In this document: positions 32,522-40,809 of the stretch, in pieces
Layout: each line of letters starts with the position of its first letter
Numbering within the stretch: position 1 is the first letter of the stretch
Source: Cryobacterium luteum
GTDB taxonomy: Bacteria > Actinomycetota > Actinomycetes > Actinomycetales > Microbacteriaceae
Assembly: GCF_900110125.1 (NCBI RefSeq)
Contig: NZ_FOCN01000005.1
Coordinates: 62,001 to 126,000 of the forward strand
Direction: 5' to 3'
Length of the DNA: 64,000 bases
The notes under the pieces: model-generated
The model's database searches: none
What the model saw: only the letters and a program-made list of their open reading frames with translations
What the model was told of the DNA's origin: nothing
Position numbers and translations under genes: made by a program

Positions 32522-34053
32522 GACGTCATTCCTTTGCGTAGGTAGAGGGCCTGGCCCACCTGGTCGGGGCCGGGGATGCTCAGACCGTCATAGTCGGCGA
32601 GGGTCCAGGCGATGCGCAGCACTCGGTCATAGCCGCGCATGGTGATGCCACCGCGCTCGAGCGCTCGATCAAGCCCCGCCGTGGCGCTCGGGGCCAGACG
32701 CACCGGCGCGCCGCGCAGCCACGGGCCGGGCACCTGGGAGTTCAGCGTCCACGGTGTGCTGCCGAGCCGTTCGGCCGCTGCGGCCCGCGCGGCCACCACT
32801 CGGTGCCTGGCGGTGACGCTCGTCATGCGCTGCGTACCGGCGGCGACGCGCAGCTGGGCGGCGGTGATGCGCTTCACGTTGAGCTGGATGTCGATGCGGT
32901 CCAGCAGCGGTCCGGAGATGCGGGCGAGGTAGCGGCGGCGCGCGTTCGGTGGGCAGGTGCAGCTGAGGTCGCCAGCGCCGTATTTCCCGCACGGGCATGG
33001 GTTCGCCGCCATCACCAGCTGAAACCGGGCCGGAAAATGGGCCACGGCGTTGGCCCGGTGGATGCTGATCCAGCCGGATTCGAGCGGCTGGCGCAGGGCA
33101 TCGAGCACGGGCGAAGCGAATTCGGGCGCCTCGTCGAGGAACAGAACGCCGTGCGAGGCCTGCGAGGCGGCCCCCGGCCGAATCTGCCCGCCGCCGCCGC
33201 CGACCATGGCGGCCGCTGTCGCGGTGTGGTGAGGCGCCTCCCACGGCGGCCGCGTGATCAGGGCACCGCCGAGTCCGAGGCCGCTGAGCGAACGCAGTGA
33301 GCTCACTTCGAGCGAGCTGACCGGGTCGAGGTCGGGCAGCAGACCGGGCAGGCGGGCGGCGAGCATGGTCTTACCGGCGCCGGGCGGGCCGAGCAGAAAC
33401 ACGTGGTGCCCGCCGGCCGCCGCGATCTGCAGGGCCAGGATGGCGTCGTCGTTGCCGATCACGTCGGCGAGGTCGGGTTCGGCGGTGAGGCTGTCGGGTG
33501 TGACCGCTGCCAGAATGGGCTCGACCGGTTTCGGCGTGAGTTTGGCGCCGTGGAAGATCGCCGCCTCCCGCAGCGAGGCGACGCCGATCACCCGCATGTC
33601 GGGAACAAGCCCGGCCTCGGCTTCGTTGCCGATGGGCACCATGACCGTGGTGTGCCCGAGGCGGGCGGCGGTCATCACCCCCGGCAGGATACCCGGCGTC
33701 GGCCGCAGCCGGCCGTCGAGGGCGAGCTCGCCGAAGTGCACGACCTTTCCGACCGATTCGCCGGACACCGTGCTGTCGGCGGCGAGGCAGGCCAGCGCGA
33801 TCGCGAGGTCGAACCCGGCGCCGTGCTTGGGCAACGCGGCTGGCGACAGATTGATGGTGAGGCGGTGAATGGTGAGGGGGCATCCGCTGTTAGCAGCCGC
33901 GGCGCGCACCCGCTGGGTGGCCTGGGAGAGGGCTGCATCGGGTAGCCCGATCAAAATCATGCCGGGCAGTTGCGCCGAGATGTCGGCCTCGACCTCAACG
34001 AGCGCGCCGGTAAGCCCGAGCAGCGCCACCGCGTGGGTGCGGGCGATTCCCAT
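32518..34053 (-). CDS. comM: YifB/ComM family AAA ATPase
   Basis: 511 residues. An N-terminal Lon-protease-like domain (GLTGALVEVEADISAQLPGMILIGLPDAALSQATQRVRAA) is followed by a Mg-chelatase-like AAA module with Walker A GPPGAGKTMLAARLPG, Walker B GVLFLDEAPEF and the sensor segment. A Cys cluster CPCGKYGAGDLSCTCPP at about 355-372 is usual in the family. ComM is a branch-migration helicase that helps integrate transforming DNA. The start at 34053 shares a base with the yraN stop (TGATG), and its stop overlaps dprA, so the three genes are tightly coupled. Confidence 0.94.
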   Translation of the reverse strand: MGIARTHAVALLGLTGALVEVEADISAQLPGMILIGLPDAALSQATQRVRAAAANSGCPLTIHRLTINLSPAALPKHGAGFDLAIALACLAADSTVSGESVGKVVHFGELALDGRLRPTPGILPGVMTAARLGHTTVMVPIGNEAEAGLVPDMRVIGVASLREAAIFHGAKLTPKPVEPILAAVTPDSLTAEPDLADVIGNDDAILALQIAAAGGHHVFLLGPPGAGKTMLAARLPGLLPDLDPVSSLEVSSLRSLSGLGLGGALITRPPWEAPHHTATAAAMVGGGGGQIRPGAASQASHGVLFLDEAPEFASPVLDALRQPLESGWISIHRANAVAHFPARFQLVMAANPCPCGKYGAGDLSCTCPPNARRRYLARISGPLLDRIDIQLNVKRITAAQLRVAAGTQRMTSVTARHRVVAARAAAAERLGSTPWTLNSQVPGPWLRGAPVRLAPSATAGLDRALERGGITMRGYDRVLRIAWTLADYDGLSIPGPDQVGQALYLRKGMTS

Positions 34054-34409
34054 CAGAACACGCCCTCAAGGTGTTCGATGATGGGTTCCCGGCCCGCCGG
34101 GGCAATCACCGCCACGACGTCGAGCCGGATCTGGCGTGGCCACCGCTCGGCCGCCGCGCACCAGGCGGCGGCGAGGCGGCGCATCCGCGCGAGCTTTTTC
34201 ACGGTGATGGCTTCAAACGGATGCCCGAAACTCAGGCTGCTGCGCGTCTTTACCTCGACGAAGACGACCGCGGCGCCCTGCTGCACGACGAGGTCGATCT
34301 CGCCCTCTGTACACCGCCAGTTGCGAGTCAGGATGGTGTAGCCGGCGCCCTGCAGAAAGCGCGCGGCCTGTTCTTCACCGAGTTTGCCGAGTTCGTCTTT
34401 GCGCGCCAC
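34053..34409 (-). CDS. yraN: YraN/UPF0102 family nuclease-like protein
   Basis: 118 residues from a GTG at 34409 (VARKDELGKLGEEQAARFLQGAGY) with GGAGG six bases upstream; the longer reading frame to 34538 adds an unrelated basic tail. The restriction-endonuclease-like core is EGEIDLVVQQGAAVVFVEVKTRS, in which D and the ExK pair would bind metal. Cellular role is not settled in any organism; its steady linkage to comM and dprA suggests handling of incoming or damaged DNA. First gene of the three-gene set. Confidence 0.9.
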   Translation of the reverse strand: MARKDELGKLGEEQAARFLQGAGYTILTRNWRCTEGEIDLVVQQGAAVVFVEVKTRSSLSFGHPFEAITVKKLARMRRLAAAWCAAAERWPRQIRLDVVAVIAPAGREPIIEHLEGVF

Positions 34410-34588
34410 GAGTGCCTCCGAGAACAGAGTGCGCTCTCTCACCCGGCCGAAGCCTCGCCGCTGCCAGGTTGGTGGACAGCGCCGCCGGTGGGGCAACTGT
34501 GCAGGAGGCGGCGGGCAGGAGCGGCGCTCTTCGCTCACGGCGCCGACCGGCCTGCTGTCTCGCGGAATGTTCCCGTTCGCGCGGCAGG

Positions 34589-35728
34589 CTACTCGGCGTG
34601 CAGCACGAACAGGCGGCGCACGACGTCGCCGGCTACAAGGGCGTCGAGGCTTTCATTGAGGTCGCGCAGCGGGCGGGTGTCGGTGTGCAGCAGCTCGACC
34701 GGCAGCCCGCCGTCCCGCCAGAGCTGCAGGTAAGCCGGAATGTCCCGGCTCGGCACGGAGTCCCCCATGTAGGAGCCAAGGAGGCGACGGCCTAGGCCGG
34801 CGAACTGCAGCGCCGGCGTCGTAATGGTCTGCTCTGGATGCGGCAGACCCACCGAGACGAGGGCGCCGCCGCGGGTGAGCAGAGCCAGGCTTGCCTCCAT
34901 CACGCGGGCGCTGCCGACGGCCTCGATGGCCAGGTCGACACCGTCGCCGGCGTGCTCACGCACCAGGTCGGCTGCTTGCTCTGGCGATCCGGCGTGGTGC
35001 GCGCCGCAGCGCAGGGCCAACGCCTGCTTCGCGGGCAGCGGATCGATCGCGATCACGGTCGTGCCGGCCACCTGGGCTGCGGCCATGACGGCCATCAGGC
35101 CGACCGCCCCGAGACCGAACACGATCACGGACTGGCCGGGCGCGAGGGCGCCGGTGTTGAGCACGGCGCCGATGCCGGTGAGGGCCGCGCAGCCGAACAT
35201 GGCGGCCACATCGAAGGGAACATCCTGATCGATGGCGACGACCGATTCGCGGGCGACGACCGCGTACTGCGAGAACGCCGAGACACCGAGATGGTGGTTG
35301 ATGCGCTCCCCCGCGCTGCTGGCCAGCACGGCCGGGCCGTGCAGGAGATCACCGGTGCCGTTGGCCTCGGCGCCGCGGTGGCAGAGTGCGGGGCGCCCGG
35401 CCAGGCAGGCCCGGCAGTCGCCGCAACTCGGCACGAAGACCAGCACAACTCTGTCGCCGACGGCCAGGTCGTCGACGCCGTCGCCGAGCGCGGTGACGGT
35501 GCCGGCCGCCTCATGCCCCAGGGCCATCGGCAGCGGGCGAATCCGTGAGCCGTCGATGACGGACAGGTCGGAGTGGCAGAGGCTGGCCCGTTCGATGCGC
35601 ACGAGCACCTCGCCGGCGCGCGGCGCCGGCACCGGAATCTGCTCAAACGTCAGCGGGCGGCTCTTGGCATACGGCCGGGCGGCGCCGGCGTCGCGAAGAA
35701 TGGTACTGAGCATCGTTGCTGGAGTCAT
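34589..35728 (-). CDS. Zinc-dependent alcohol dehydrogenase (MDR family)
   Basis: 379 residues. Catalytic zinc site: C-H in SLCHSDLS, GHEAAG, and the later C in FGCAALTG. Structural zinc: four cysteines in PSCGDCRACLAGRPALC. Rossmann GxGxxG appears as VFGLGAVGLMAVMAA, followed by IDPLPAKQ, in which the aspartate favours NAD over NADP. It resembles the class III/aryl-alcohol or mycothiol-dependent formaldehyde dehydrogenase group; the exact substrate is not clear. TAGGTT lies exactly six bases before the ATG, so the GGAGGA between them is probably not used as a ribosome site. It diverges from the F420-type gene, with their promoters overlapping. Confidence 0.88.
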   Translation of the reverse strand: MTPATMLSTILRDAGAARPYAKSRPLTFEQIPVPAPRAGEVLVRIERASLCHSDLSVIDGSRIRPLPMALGHEAAGTVTALGDGVDDLAVGDRVVLVFVPSCGDCRACLAGRPALCHRGAEANGTGDLLHGPAVLASSAGERINHHLGVSAFSQYAVVARESVVAIDQDVPFDVAAMFGCAALTGIGAVLNTGALAPGQSVIVFGLGAVGLMAVMAAAQVAGTTVIAIDPLPAKQALALRCGAHHAGSPEQAADLVREHAGDGVDLAIEAVGSARVMEASLALLTRGGALVSVGLPHPEQTITTPALQFAGLGRRLLGSYMGDSVPSRDIPAYLQLWRDGGLPVELLHTDTRPLRDLNESLDALVAGDVVRRLFVLHAE

Positions 35729-35734
35729 TCCTCC

Positions 35735-35740
35735 AACCTA
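35735..35740 (-). promoter_or_regulatory. -10 box of the alcohol dehydrogenase gene
   Basis: TAGGTT on the minus strand, six bases before ATG 35728. Its -35 region (about 35758-35763) would lie over the -10 box of the divergent gene. Confidence 0.45.
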
Positions 35741-35755
35741 ACGCCAGATGCGACG

Positions 35756-35761
35756 TACGCT
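35756..35761 (+). promoter_or_regulatory. -10 box of the F420-type gene
   Basis: TACGCT on the plus strand, six bases before ATG 35768, with no Shine-Dalgarno site. Its -35 region (about 35733-35738) overlaps the -10 box of the alcohol dehydrogenase promoter. Confidence 0.45.
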
Positions 35762-35767
35762 GGGCCT

Positions 35768-36211
35768 ATGACTCTGCGCGACCGGCTGACCGATCTGGGC
35801 ATGCTCGCCATGAACGGCGTGCACCGGATGCTGCTGGTTACGACCCGCGGACGCCTCGGCTGGACCATCGGCACCATGGCGGCCGTCGAACTGCACACGA
35901 TCGGCCGCAGCAGCGGGCAGCGTCGGTCGACGATGCTCACGGCGCCGATTCACGAGGGCGGCCGGTACGTGCTGGTGGCGTCCAAGGGCGGCGACGACCG
36001 GCATCCGTTCTGGTATGCCAACCTCGTGGCCCAACCCGAGGTGGAGCTGACCATTCGCGGGGTGACGCGGCCGTTTCGGGCGCGCACCGCGTCATCCGCT
36101 GAGAAAGCCGAGCTGTGGCCGCGTGTCATCGCCGCATACCCCGGCTATCGGAAGTACCAGACGAAGACCGACCGTGACATCCCCGTGGTCATCTGCGACC
36201 CCCGCCCCTGA
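35768..36211 (+). CDS. Deazaflavin (F420)-dependent nitroreductase-like protein
   Basis: 147 residues of the Ddn/F420H2-dependent reductase family (split beta-barrel). Typical strings: VELHTIGRSSGQRRSTMLTAPIHEGGRYVLVASKGGDDRHPFWYANLVAQPEVELTIRG, here quoted in parts: HTIGRSSGQRR, VASKGGDDRHPFWYANL and QPEVELTIRG. The KGG..R.P.W..NL pattern binds the deazaflavin in Ddn. It probably reduces quinones or nitro compounds with F420H2. Start ATG 35768 follows TACGCT by six bases. It is followed by the first copy of the twin-palindrome element and converges with the GAPDH gene. Confidence 0.85.
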   Translation: MTLRDRLTDLGMLAMNGVHRMLLVTTRGRLGWTIGTMAAVELHTIGRSSGQRRSTMLTAPIHEGGRYVLVASKGGDDRHPFWYANLVAQPEVELTIRGVTRPFRARTASSAEKAELWPRVIAAYPGYRKYQTKTDRDIPVVICDPRP

Positions 36212-36240
36212 ATTGAGGACGGGGCCTGGGCCCGGAACGC

Positions 36241-36288
36241 GGGCCCAGTTTATAGACTGGGCCCAAGGACGGGGCCCGGGCCCCGTCC
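36241..36288. repeat. Twin-palindrome intergenic element, copy A
   Basis: First palindrome 36241-36264: half-site GGGCCCAGTTTA with its mirror TAGACTGGGCCC (one G-for-A change). Two bases later the second palindrome 36267-36288: GGACGGGGCCC followed by its exact reverse complement GGGCCCCGTCC. A degenerate third arm, GGACGGGGCCTGGGCCC, lies just upstream at 36217-36233. The element fills the gap between convergent genes and may end transcription on both strands. Confidence 0.85.
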
Positions 36289-36300
36289 AGATCACACGGG

Positions 36301-37776
36301 TCAGGCGACGGGCTCGAGGGCCGCGGCGGGAACGATGGCCGGGAAGATGGGCGCGTGCGCGCCTGACATCTCTTCAAGCACCCGAATCACCTGGCAGCTG
36401 TAGCCGTATTCGTTGTCGTACCAGACGTAGAGAACGGCCTTCTGGTCGGTGACGATGGTGGCCAGTCCGTCGACGATGCCGGCGCGACGCGAGCCGAGGA
36501 AGTCGCTCGAGACCACTTCGGGCGAGTCGATGAAGTCGATCTGGCGGTGCAAGGAGGAATGCAGCGACATGGTGCGCAGGTAGGTGTTGAGCTCGTCCTT
36601 GTCGGTCGCGCTGGCAAGGTTGAGGTTGAGGATGGCCATCGACACGTCGGGGGTGGGCACCCGGATGGCGTTGCCGGTGAGCTTGCCGGCCAGTTCGGGC
36701 AGCGCCTTGGCGACGGCCTTGGCAGCACCGGTCTCGGTAATCACCATGTTGAGCGCGGCGGAACGGCCGCGACGATCGCCGGAGTGGAAGTTGTCGATGA
36801 GGTTCTGGTCGTTGGTGAACGAGTGCACCGTTTCCACGTGGCCGTCGATGATGCCGTACCGGTCGTTGATGGCCTTGAGCACCGGGGTGATCGCGTTCGT
36901 GGTGCAGGATGCCGCGGTGATGATGCGGTCGCTCGGCAGGATGTCGGTGTGGTTGATGCCGTGCACGATGTTCTTGAGCGTGCCCTTGCCGGGCGCGGTC
37001 AACAACACCCGGGCGACGCCGGGGCACTTGAGGTGCTGCGACAGGCCCTCTTCGTCACGCCACTTACCGGTGTTGTCAATAACGATGGCGTCGTGGATGC
37101 CGAACTGCGTGTAGTCGACGCTGGCCGGGTCGCCGGAGTAGATCACCTGAATGAGCGTGCCGTTGGCGAGGATGGTGTTGTTCTCCTCGTCGATGGTGAT
37201 CGTGCCCTCGAAGGGGCCGTGCACCGAGTCGCGACGCAGCAGGCTGGCCCGCTTGACGAGGTCGTTGGCCGAGCCGCGACGCACGACGATCGCGCGCAGG
37301 CGCAGGCCCTGGCCGCCGCCGGCATGTTCGATCAGGATGCGCGCAAGCAGCCGGCCGATGCGACCGAACCCGTAGAGCACGACGTCGGTGCTGGTGCGGC
37401 CGTCGAGTCCGTGCTGGCCGACGACGTCGGCGAGTTCGGCGCGCAGGTATTCGTCGAGGGTGACCCGGTCGTTCTGCTCACGAAACCCGAGAGCCAGGCG
37501 TGCGAGGTCGATCGACGCGGCACCAAGATTGAGACCGTCGACAGCTTGCAGAATCGGGAGGGTCTCGTCGAGCGGAAGCTCGACATCCGCTATGTGGCGG
37601 GCGAAGCGATGCGCCTTCAACAGACCGACGACCGACTTGTTGACGAGGCCGCGCCCGTAGACGCTCGTCACGACGGTGTTGTCGCGGTAGAGGCGCCCGA
37701 TCAGGGGAATCATCGCCTCGGCGAGAGCCTCGCGGTTGCTCCACGTTGCACGGGCACGATCAGCGTCCTGGATCAC
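36301..37776 (-). CDS. gap: Glyceraldehyde-3-phosphate dehydrogenase, long type
   Basis: 491 residues, about 150 more than classical GAPDH, in the class typified by Corynebacterium GapB. The first 130 residues are a helical extension; the NAD fold starts at VVLYGFGRIGRLLARILIE. The catalytic cysteine lies in ITAASCTTNAITPVLKAIND, with the partner histidine in ETVHSFTNDQNLIDNFHSGDRRGR. The end WYDNEYGYSCQVIRVLEEM is standard. In corynebacteria this class works in the gluconeogenic direction and accepts NADP; that is known for the family, not shown here. GTG start at 37776 with GGAAGG upstream. Confidence 0.92.
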   Translation of the reverse strand: MIQDADRARATWSNREALAEAMIPLIGRLYRDNTVVTSVYGRGLVNKSVVGLLKAHRFARHIADVELPLDETLPILQAVDGLNLGAASIDLARLALGFREQNDRVTLDEYLRAELADVVGQHGLDGRTSTDVVLYGFGRIGRLLARILIEHAGGGQGLRLRAIVVRRGSANDLVKRASLLRRDSVHGPFEGTITIDEENNTILANGTLIQVIYSGDPASVDYTQFGIHDAIVIDNTGKWRDEEGLSQHLKCPGVARVLLTAPGKGTLKNIVHGINHTDILPSDRIITAASCTTNAITPVLKAINDRYGIIDGHVETVHSFTNDQNLIDNFHSGDRRGRSAALNMVITETGAAKAVAKALPELAGKLTGNAIRVPTPDVSMAILNLNLASATDKDELNTYLRTMSLHSSLHRQIDFIDSPEVVSSDFLGSRRAGIVDGLATIVTDQKAVLYVWYDNEYGYSCQVIRVLEEMSGAHAPIFPAIVPAAALEPVA

Positions 37777-37838
37777 AGGGTTGCCTTCCTAAACCTTCGT
37801 CGGTCTTGTCCGGCCACCCGAGGCCCCGGAGTCATTCC

Positions 37839-38162
37839 TTATTCGTCGAGCGCAAGTTCCTTGGGAAGTTCGAAGTCTTTCGACGCGAGTTCTTCCACGT
37901 TGACGTCCTTGAAGGTCAGCACGCGCACCGATTTCACGAATCGATCGGAACGGTAGACGTCCCAGACCCAGACATCCTTCATGGTCAGTTCGAAGTAGAA
38001 GTCGTGTTCCGTGTCGCGACGCACCAATTCGACCTCGTTCGCGAGGTAGAAGCGTCGTTCGGTTTCGACGACGTACTGGAACTGACCAACCACGTCTCGA
38101 TATTCCCGGTACAGGGCCAACTCGACCTCGCGGTCGTAGTCCTCGAATTCGTCTTCTTCCAT
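37839..38162 (-). CDS. DUF2469 family protein
   Basis: 107 residues, very acidic (MEEDEFEDYDREVELALYREYRDVVGQFQYVVETERRFYLAN in parts), with a conserved core FQYVVETERRFYLANEVEL and VWVWDVYRSDRFVKSVRV. It belongs to the actinobacterial DUF2469 family, which almost always lies beside rnhB-lepB-rplS, as here (Rv2901c in M. tuberculosis). No function is known. It ends the rnhB-lepB cluster, 12 bp after rnhB. Confidence 0.9.
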   Translation of the reverse strand: MEEDEFEDYDREVELALYREYRDVVGQFQYVVETERRFYLANEVELVRRDTEHDFYFELTMKDVWVWDVYRSDRFVKSVRVLTFKDVNVEELASKDFELPKELALDE

Positions 38163-38174
38163 GGTGACTTTATC

Positions 38175-38819
38175 TTACGCTGAGATTTTGAGCCACGATT
38201 TTCGGTGTAAGGGGCTCGGCCCGAGCAGGTCGATGGCGCTCAGGTGTGCCGCACTGCCGTAGCCCTTGTTCGACGCCCAGCCGTAGCCGGGGGTGTCGTC
38301 GTGCGCGGCGATCATGAGACGATCGCGGTGCACCTTGGCAATAACGGATGCCGCCGCCACCGACCCGCAGTCCCGGTCGGCCTTGATGCGGGTCACGACG
38401 TTCAGCGGGGTGGCCAGTGCCTTGTTCAGCCAGTCGTCGCTGCCGTCGAGCAGTACGATGCTGCCGGCCACGTCGACGCCCTGCGCGTACAGCTCGGCCA
38501 GGGCTCGCTTACCGGCCAGCCCGAGGCAGGCGATGATGCCGAGCTGGTCGACCTCGGCGGCCGAGGCGAGCCCGACGGCCGAGTAAGTTGCCCAGGCAAC
38601 GGCGAGCGGCGCGAGCAGTTCGCGGCGCGGTTCGCTGAGCATCTTCGAATCGCGCAAGCCCACTGGCATGGTCAGAACGGATGCGTTCACCGCGGCGAAT
38701 CCCACGGCCACCGGCCCGGCGAGGGCGCCGCGACCCACCTCGTCGCAGCCGATCACGAATCGGGCGCCGGTGCGGAGCAGGTCGAGCTCCACGTCGAGGG
38801 TGGGGTCGGACACCGCCAC
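38175..38819 (-). CDS. rnhB: Ribonuclease HII
   Basis: Cuts the RNA strand of RNA-DNA hybrids and single ribonucleotides in DNA. 214 residues. The metal-binding motif FVIGCDEVGRGALAGPV holds the DE pair; further acidic residues occur in LDGSDDW and IKADRDCGSVAAASVIAKVHRD. GTG start at 38819, whose first base is the last base of the lepB TAG stop, so translation is coupled. Confidence 0.95.
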   Translation of the reverse strand: MAVSDPTLDVELDLLRTGARFVIGCDEVGRGALAGPVAVGFAAVNASVLTMPVGLRDSKMLSEPRRELLAPLAVAWATYSAVGLASAAEVDQLGIIACLGLAGKRALAELYAQGVDVAGSIVLLDGSDDWLNKALATPLNVVTRIKADRDCGSVAAASVIAKVHRDRLMIAAHDDTPGYGWASNKGYGSAAHLSAIDLLGPSPLHRKSWLKISA

Positions 38820-39616
38820 TAGTCGGTGCCCGTGTCCGCTTGTTCCACCTCGCGAAACACGTCGGGATAGTCGTCGAGCCAGGCCCAGCGCGCGAGGGGC
38901 CAGCTCACGACGAGCGCTCGACCGACGACATTCTCGACCGGAACGTACCCCTTGCCGGCTGTCTCGCCGTTGTAGCGGGAGTCCTTGGAGTTGTAACGGT
39001 TGTCGCCCATCATCCAGAGTGAGTCAGCCGGGATGGTGACGTCGAAGTCGTCCTGGGAGACCTTGGTCTCACCGGCCGGCAGCAACACGTAGGCCGACTC
39101 GTCGAGCGGCACGTCGTTGACGCTCATCTGGCCGAGGGCGTTGCAGCAGACAACGTGGTCGCCGGGCAGCCCGATGACCCGTTTGATGAGGTGGTCGTTG
39201 CTGTCGGGTGCCGACAAGCCGACGACCGAGAGCAGCCAGTCGGCTCCGGCCACGATCGGGTTCTGCACGATCTCGGGCTGGGGCAGCAGCCATCCGCCCG
39301 GGTCTTTGAACACGATGACGTCGCCGCGGGTGAGCGGGATTAGTTCGGGTTCGAGCTGGTTCACGATGATGCGGTCGTTGATCTGCAGGGTGTTCTCCAT
39401 CGATCCGGAGGGGATGTAGAAGGACCGGATCAGGAACGTTTTGATCAGAAATGAGATGAGCAGTGCAACCACGAAGATGATGAGCAGGTCGCGGATGAAC
39501 AGCAAGACGCCGCGCTTCTTGCTGGGCGCCTGCGTGCTGCGGGCCGTCTTGCGGGGAAACCTCTTCGACTCTGACACCCGACGATCGGACCTGGAGGCGA
39601 GCACTTCATCTGTCAT
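38819..39616 (-). CDS. lepB: Signal peptidase I
   Basis: Removes signal peptides outside the membrane. 265 residues: basic cytoplasmic tail, one membrane helix (LFIRDLLIIFVVALLISFLIKTFLI), then the catalytic domain. The serine is in IPSGSMENTLQIND; the lysine is in the box around DHLIKRVIGLPGDHV; the final box is WMMGDNRYNSKDSRYNG. Start ATG 39616 has no clear ribosome site. It lies 79 bp after rplS with a strong hairpin between them. Confidence 0.95.
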   Translation of the reverse strand: MTDEVLASRSDRRVSESKRFPRKTARSTQAPSKKRGVLLFIRDLLIIFVVALLISFLIKTFLIRSFYIPSGSMENTLQINDRIIVNQLEPELIPLTRGDVIVFKDPGGWLLPQPEIVQNPIVAGADWLLSVVGLSAPDSNDHLIKRVIGLPGDHVVCCNALGQMSVNDVPLDESAYVLLPAGETKVSQDDFDVTIPADSLWMMGDNRYNSKDSRYNGETAGKGYVPVENVVGRALVVSWPLARWAWLDDYPDVFREVEQADTGTD

Positions 39617-39624
39617 TTAACCGC

Positions 39625-39661
39625 CTGAGCTCCCCATCAGTTTAGGTGATGGGGAGCTCAG
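39625..39661 (-). terminator. Hairpin between rplS and lepB
   Basis: A 15-bp perfect stem, CTGAGCTCCCCATCA at 39625-39639 and its reverse complement at 39647-39661, with a 7-base loop. No T run follows on the minus strand. It could attenuate or end the rplS transcript before lepB, or protect an mRNA end. Confidence 0.55.
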
Positions 39662-39695
39662 GGAAGAATCCGGTTACAGCGGTTTAGCGCGAAAG

Positions 39696-40037
39696 TTAGC
39701 GCTTTTCCTTGATCTTGGCCTTCTTGCCGCGCAGGTCGCGCAGGTAGTACAGCTTCGCGCGACGAACGTCGCCGCGGGTCACGATCTCGATGTGGTCGAT
39801 GACCGGGGAGTGCACCGGGAAGGTACGCTCGACACCGATCTGAAAGCTGACCTTGCGAACGCAGAACGTTTCGCGCACGCCTTCGCCGGAGCGGCCGATG
39901 ACGACTCCCTGGAAGACCTGGATACGAGAGCGGGTTCCCTCAATGATGTTGACGTGAACCTTGACGGTGTCGCCGGCACGGAAGTCAGGAAGATCCTTCT
40001 TCAGTGATGGGGCGTCTACCGCGTCGAGAATATGCAT
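39696..40037 (-). CDS. rplS: 50S ribosomal protein L19
   Basis: Ribosomal protein bL19 at the subunit interface. 113 residues, the standard length: [31 protein letters not shown], then [33 protein letters not shown] and [17 protein letters not shown]. Start ATG 40037, without a strong ribosome site. The 172 bp upstream probably hold its promoter. In most bacteria it follows trmD; here a small membrane protein gene stands between them. Confidence 0.96.
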   Translation of the reverse strand: MHILDAVDAPSLKKDLPDFRAGDTVKVHVNIIEGTRSRIQVFQGVVIGRSGEGVRETFCVRKVSFQIGVERTFPVHSPVIDHIEIVTRGDVRRAKLYYLRDLRGKKAKIKEKR

Positions 40038-40209
40038 GTTGTTTCGCTCTCTGTACCCGCCACAGGTCGACTACGCTAGGTGCTTCATTCGAAGCAATCA
40101 GTATGAGGATGTGCGCCGCAACATGCAGGTTCCCCTGTGGCAGAGTCCTGCAGCGGCACAATCGCCTATTCTGCCATGAACTCGCGCCGGCTGCAAAGTC
40201 GGGCGCGGC

Positions 40210-40752
40210 TCAGGGCCGGTCGCGTTTTTCTTCGATGACGATGGTTTCGGGGGTGGCCCGTCGGCCAGACGGTGGAGTCGCAGTCGTGCGGTTAGGCAGC
40301 GGATGCCGCGGCCCGGCCGAATCGGACTGTACGGGCATCTGCCCGCGCGCCGTCTGTTCCACCAGGTCGACCATGGCGCGCATGCGACGCTTGGCGGAGT
40401 CAACCAGCTCCCAGACGGCGAACCAGAACACGGCGAGGCCGCCCAGGATGACGAGCACGCTGAGCCAGCCCGCGGCATCCGTGGAAAAGGGGATGGCGAT
40501 GATGAGGGCATGCCAGAGGGCGAGCACGCCGACGTCGGCGTAGGAGACGGCCCGGGTTTCGCGTACTTCTTTGCGCGCGAAGATGACGAGGGCGACGAGC
40601 AGCATGCCGAGGCCGATGAGCACGGCTCCGAAGAAGATGCCCAGCACCGCCCAGGCACCCGATCCGAAGATCGATGACCCGACGAGGAGCCAGAGCGGCA
40701 GGGCTCCGGCGGCGATGAATTGCCAGTGGTAGAAGGTGCGGCGGATGATCAC
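40210..40752 (-). CDS. Four-helix membrane protein, unknown
   Basis: 180 residues with four predicted membrane helices: about 11-29, 33-58, 75-92 and 96-115. The last 65 residues are a soluble, charged tail (AKRRMRAMVDLVEQTARGQ ... ETIVIEEKRDRP). I do not recognise a family. The GTG start at 40752 has TAAACT exactly six bases upstream, so the transcript is probably leaderless. It lies between trmD and rplS on the same strand. Confidence 0.7.
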   Translation of the reverse strand: MIIRRTFYHWQFIAAGALPLWLLVGSSIFGSGAWAVLGIFFGAVLIGLGMLLVALVIFARKEVRETRAVSYADVGVLALWHALIIAIPFSTDAAGWLSVLVILGGLAVFWFAVWELVDSAKRRMRAMVDLVEQTARGQMPVQSDSAGPRHPLPNRTTATPPSGRRATPETIVIEEKRDRP

Positions 40753-40758
40753 GGCGTA

Positions 40759-40764
40759 AGTTTA
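40759..40764 (-). promoter_or_regulatory. -10 box of a leaderless promoter
   Basis: TAAACT on the minus strand, six bases before the GTG at 40752. Confidence 0.45.
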
Positions 40765-40809
40765 TCGACGGGGACTGACACTAACCTTGGCGTTCGCTGG
40801 TGGCTGAAG

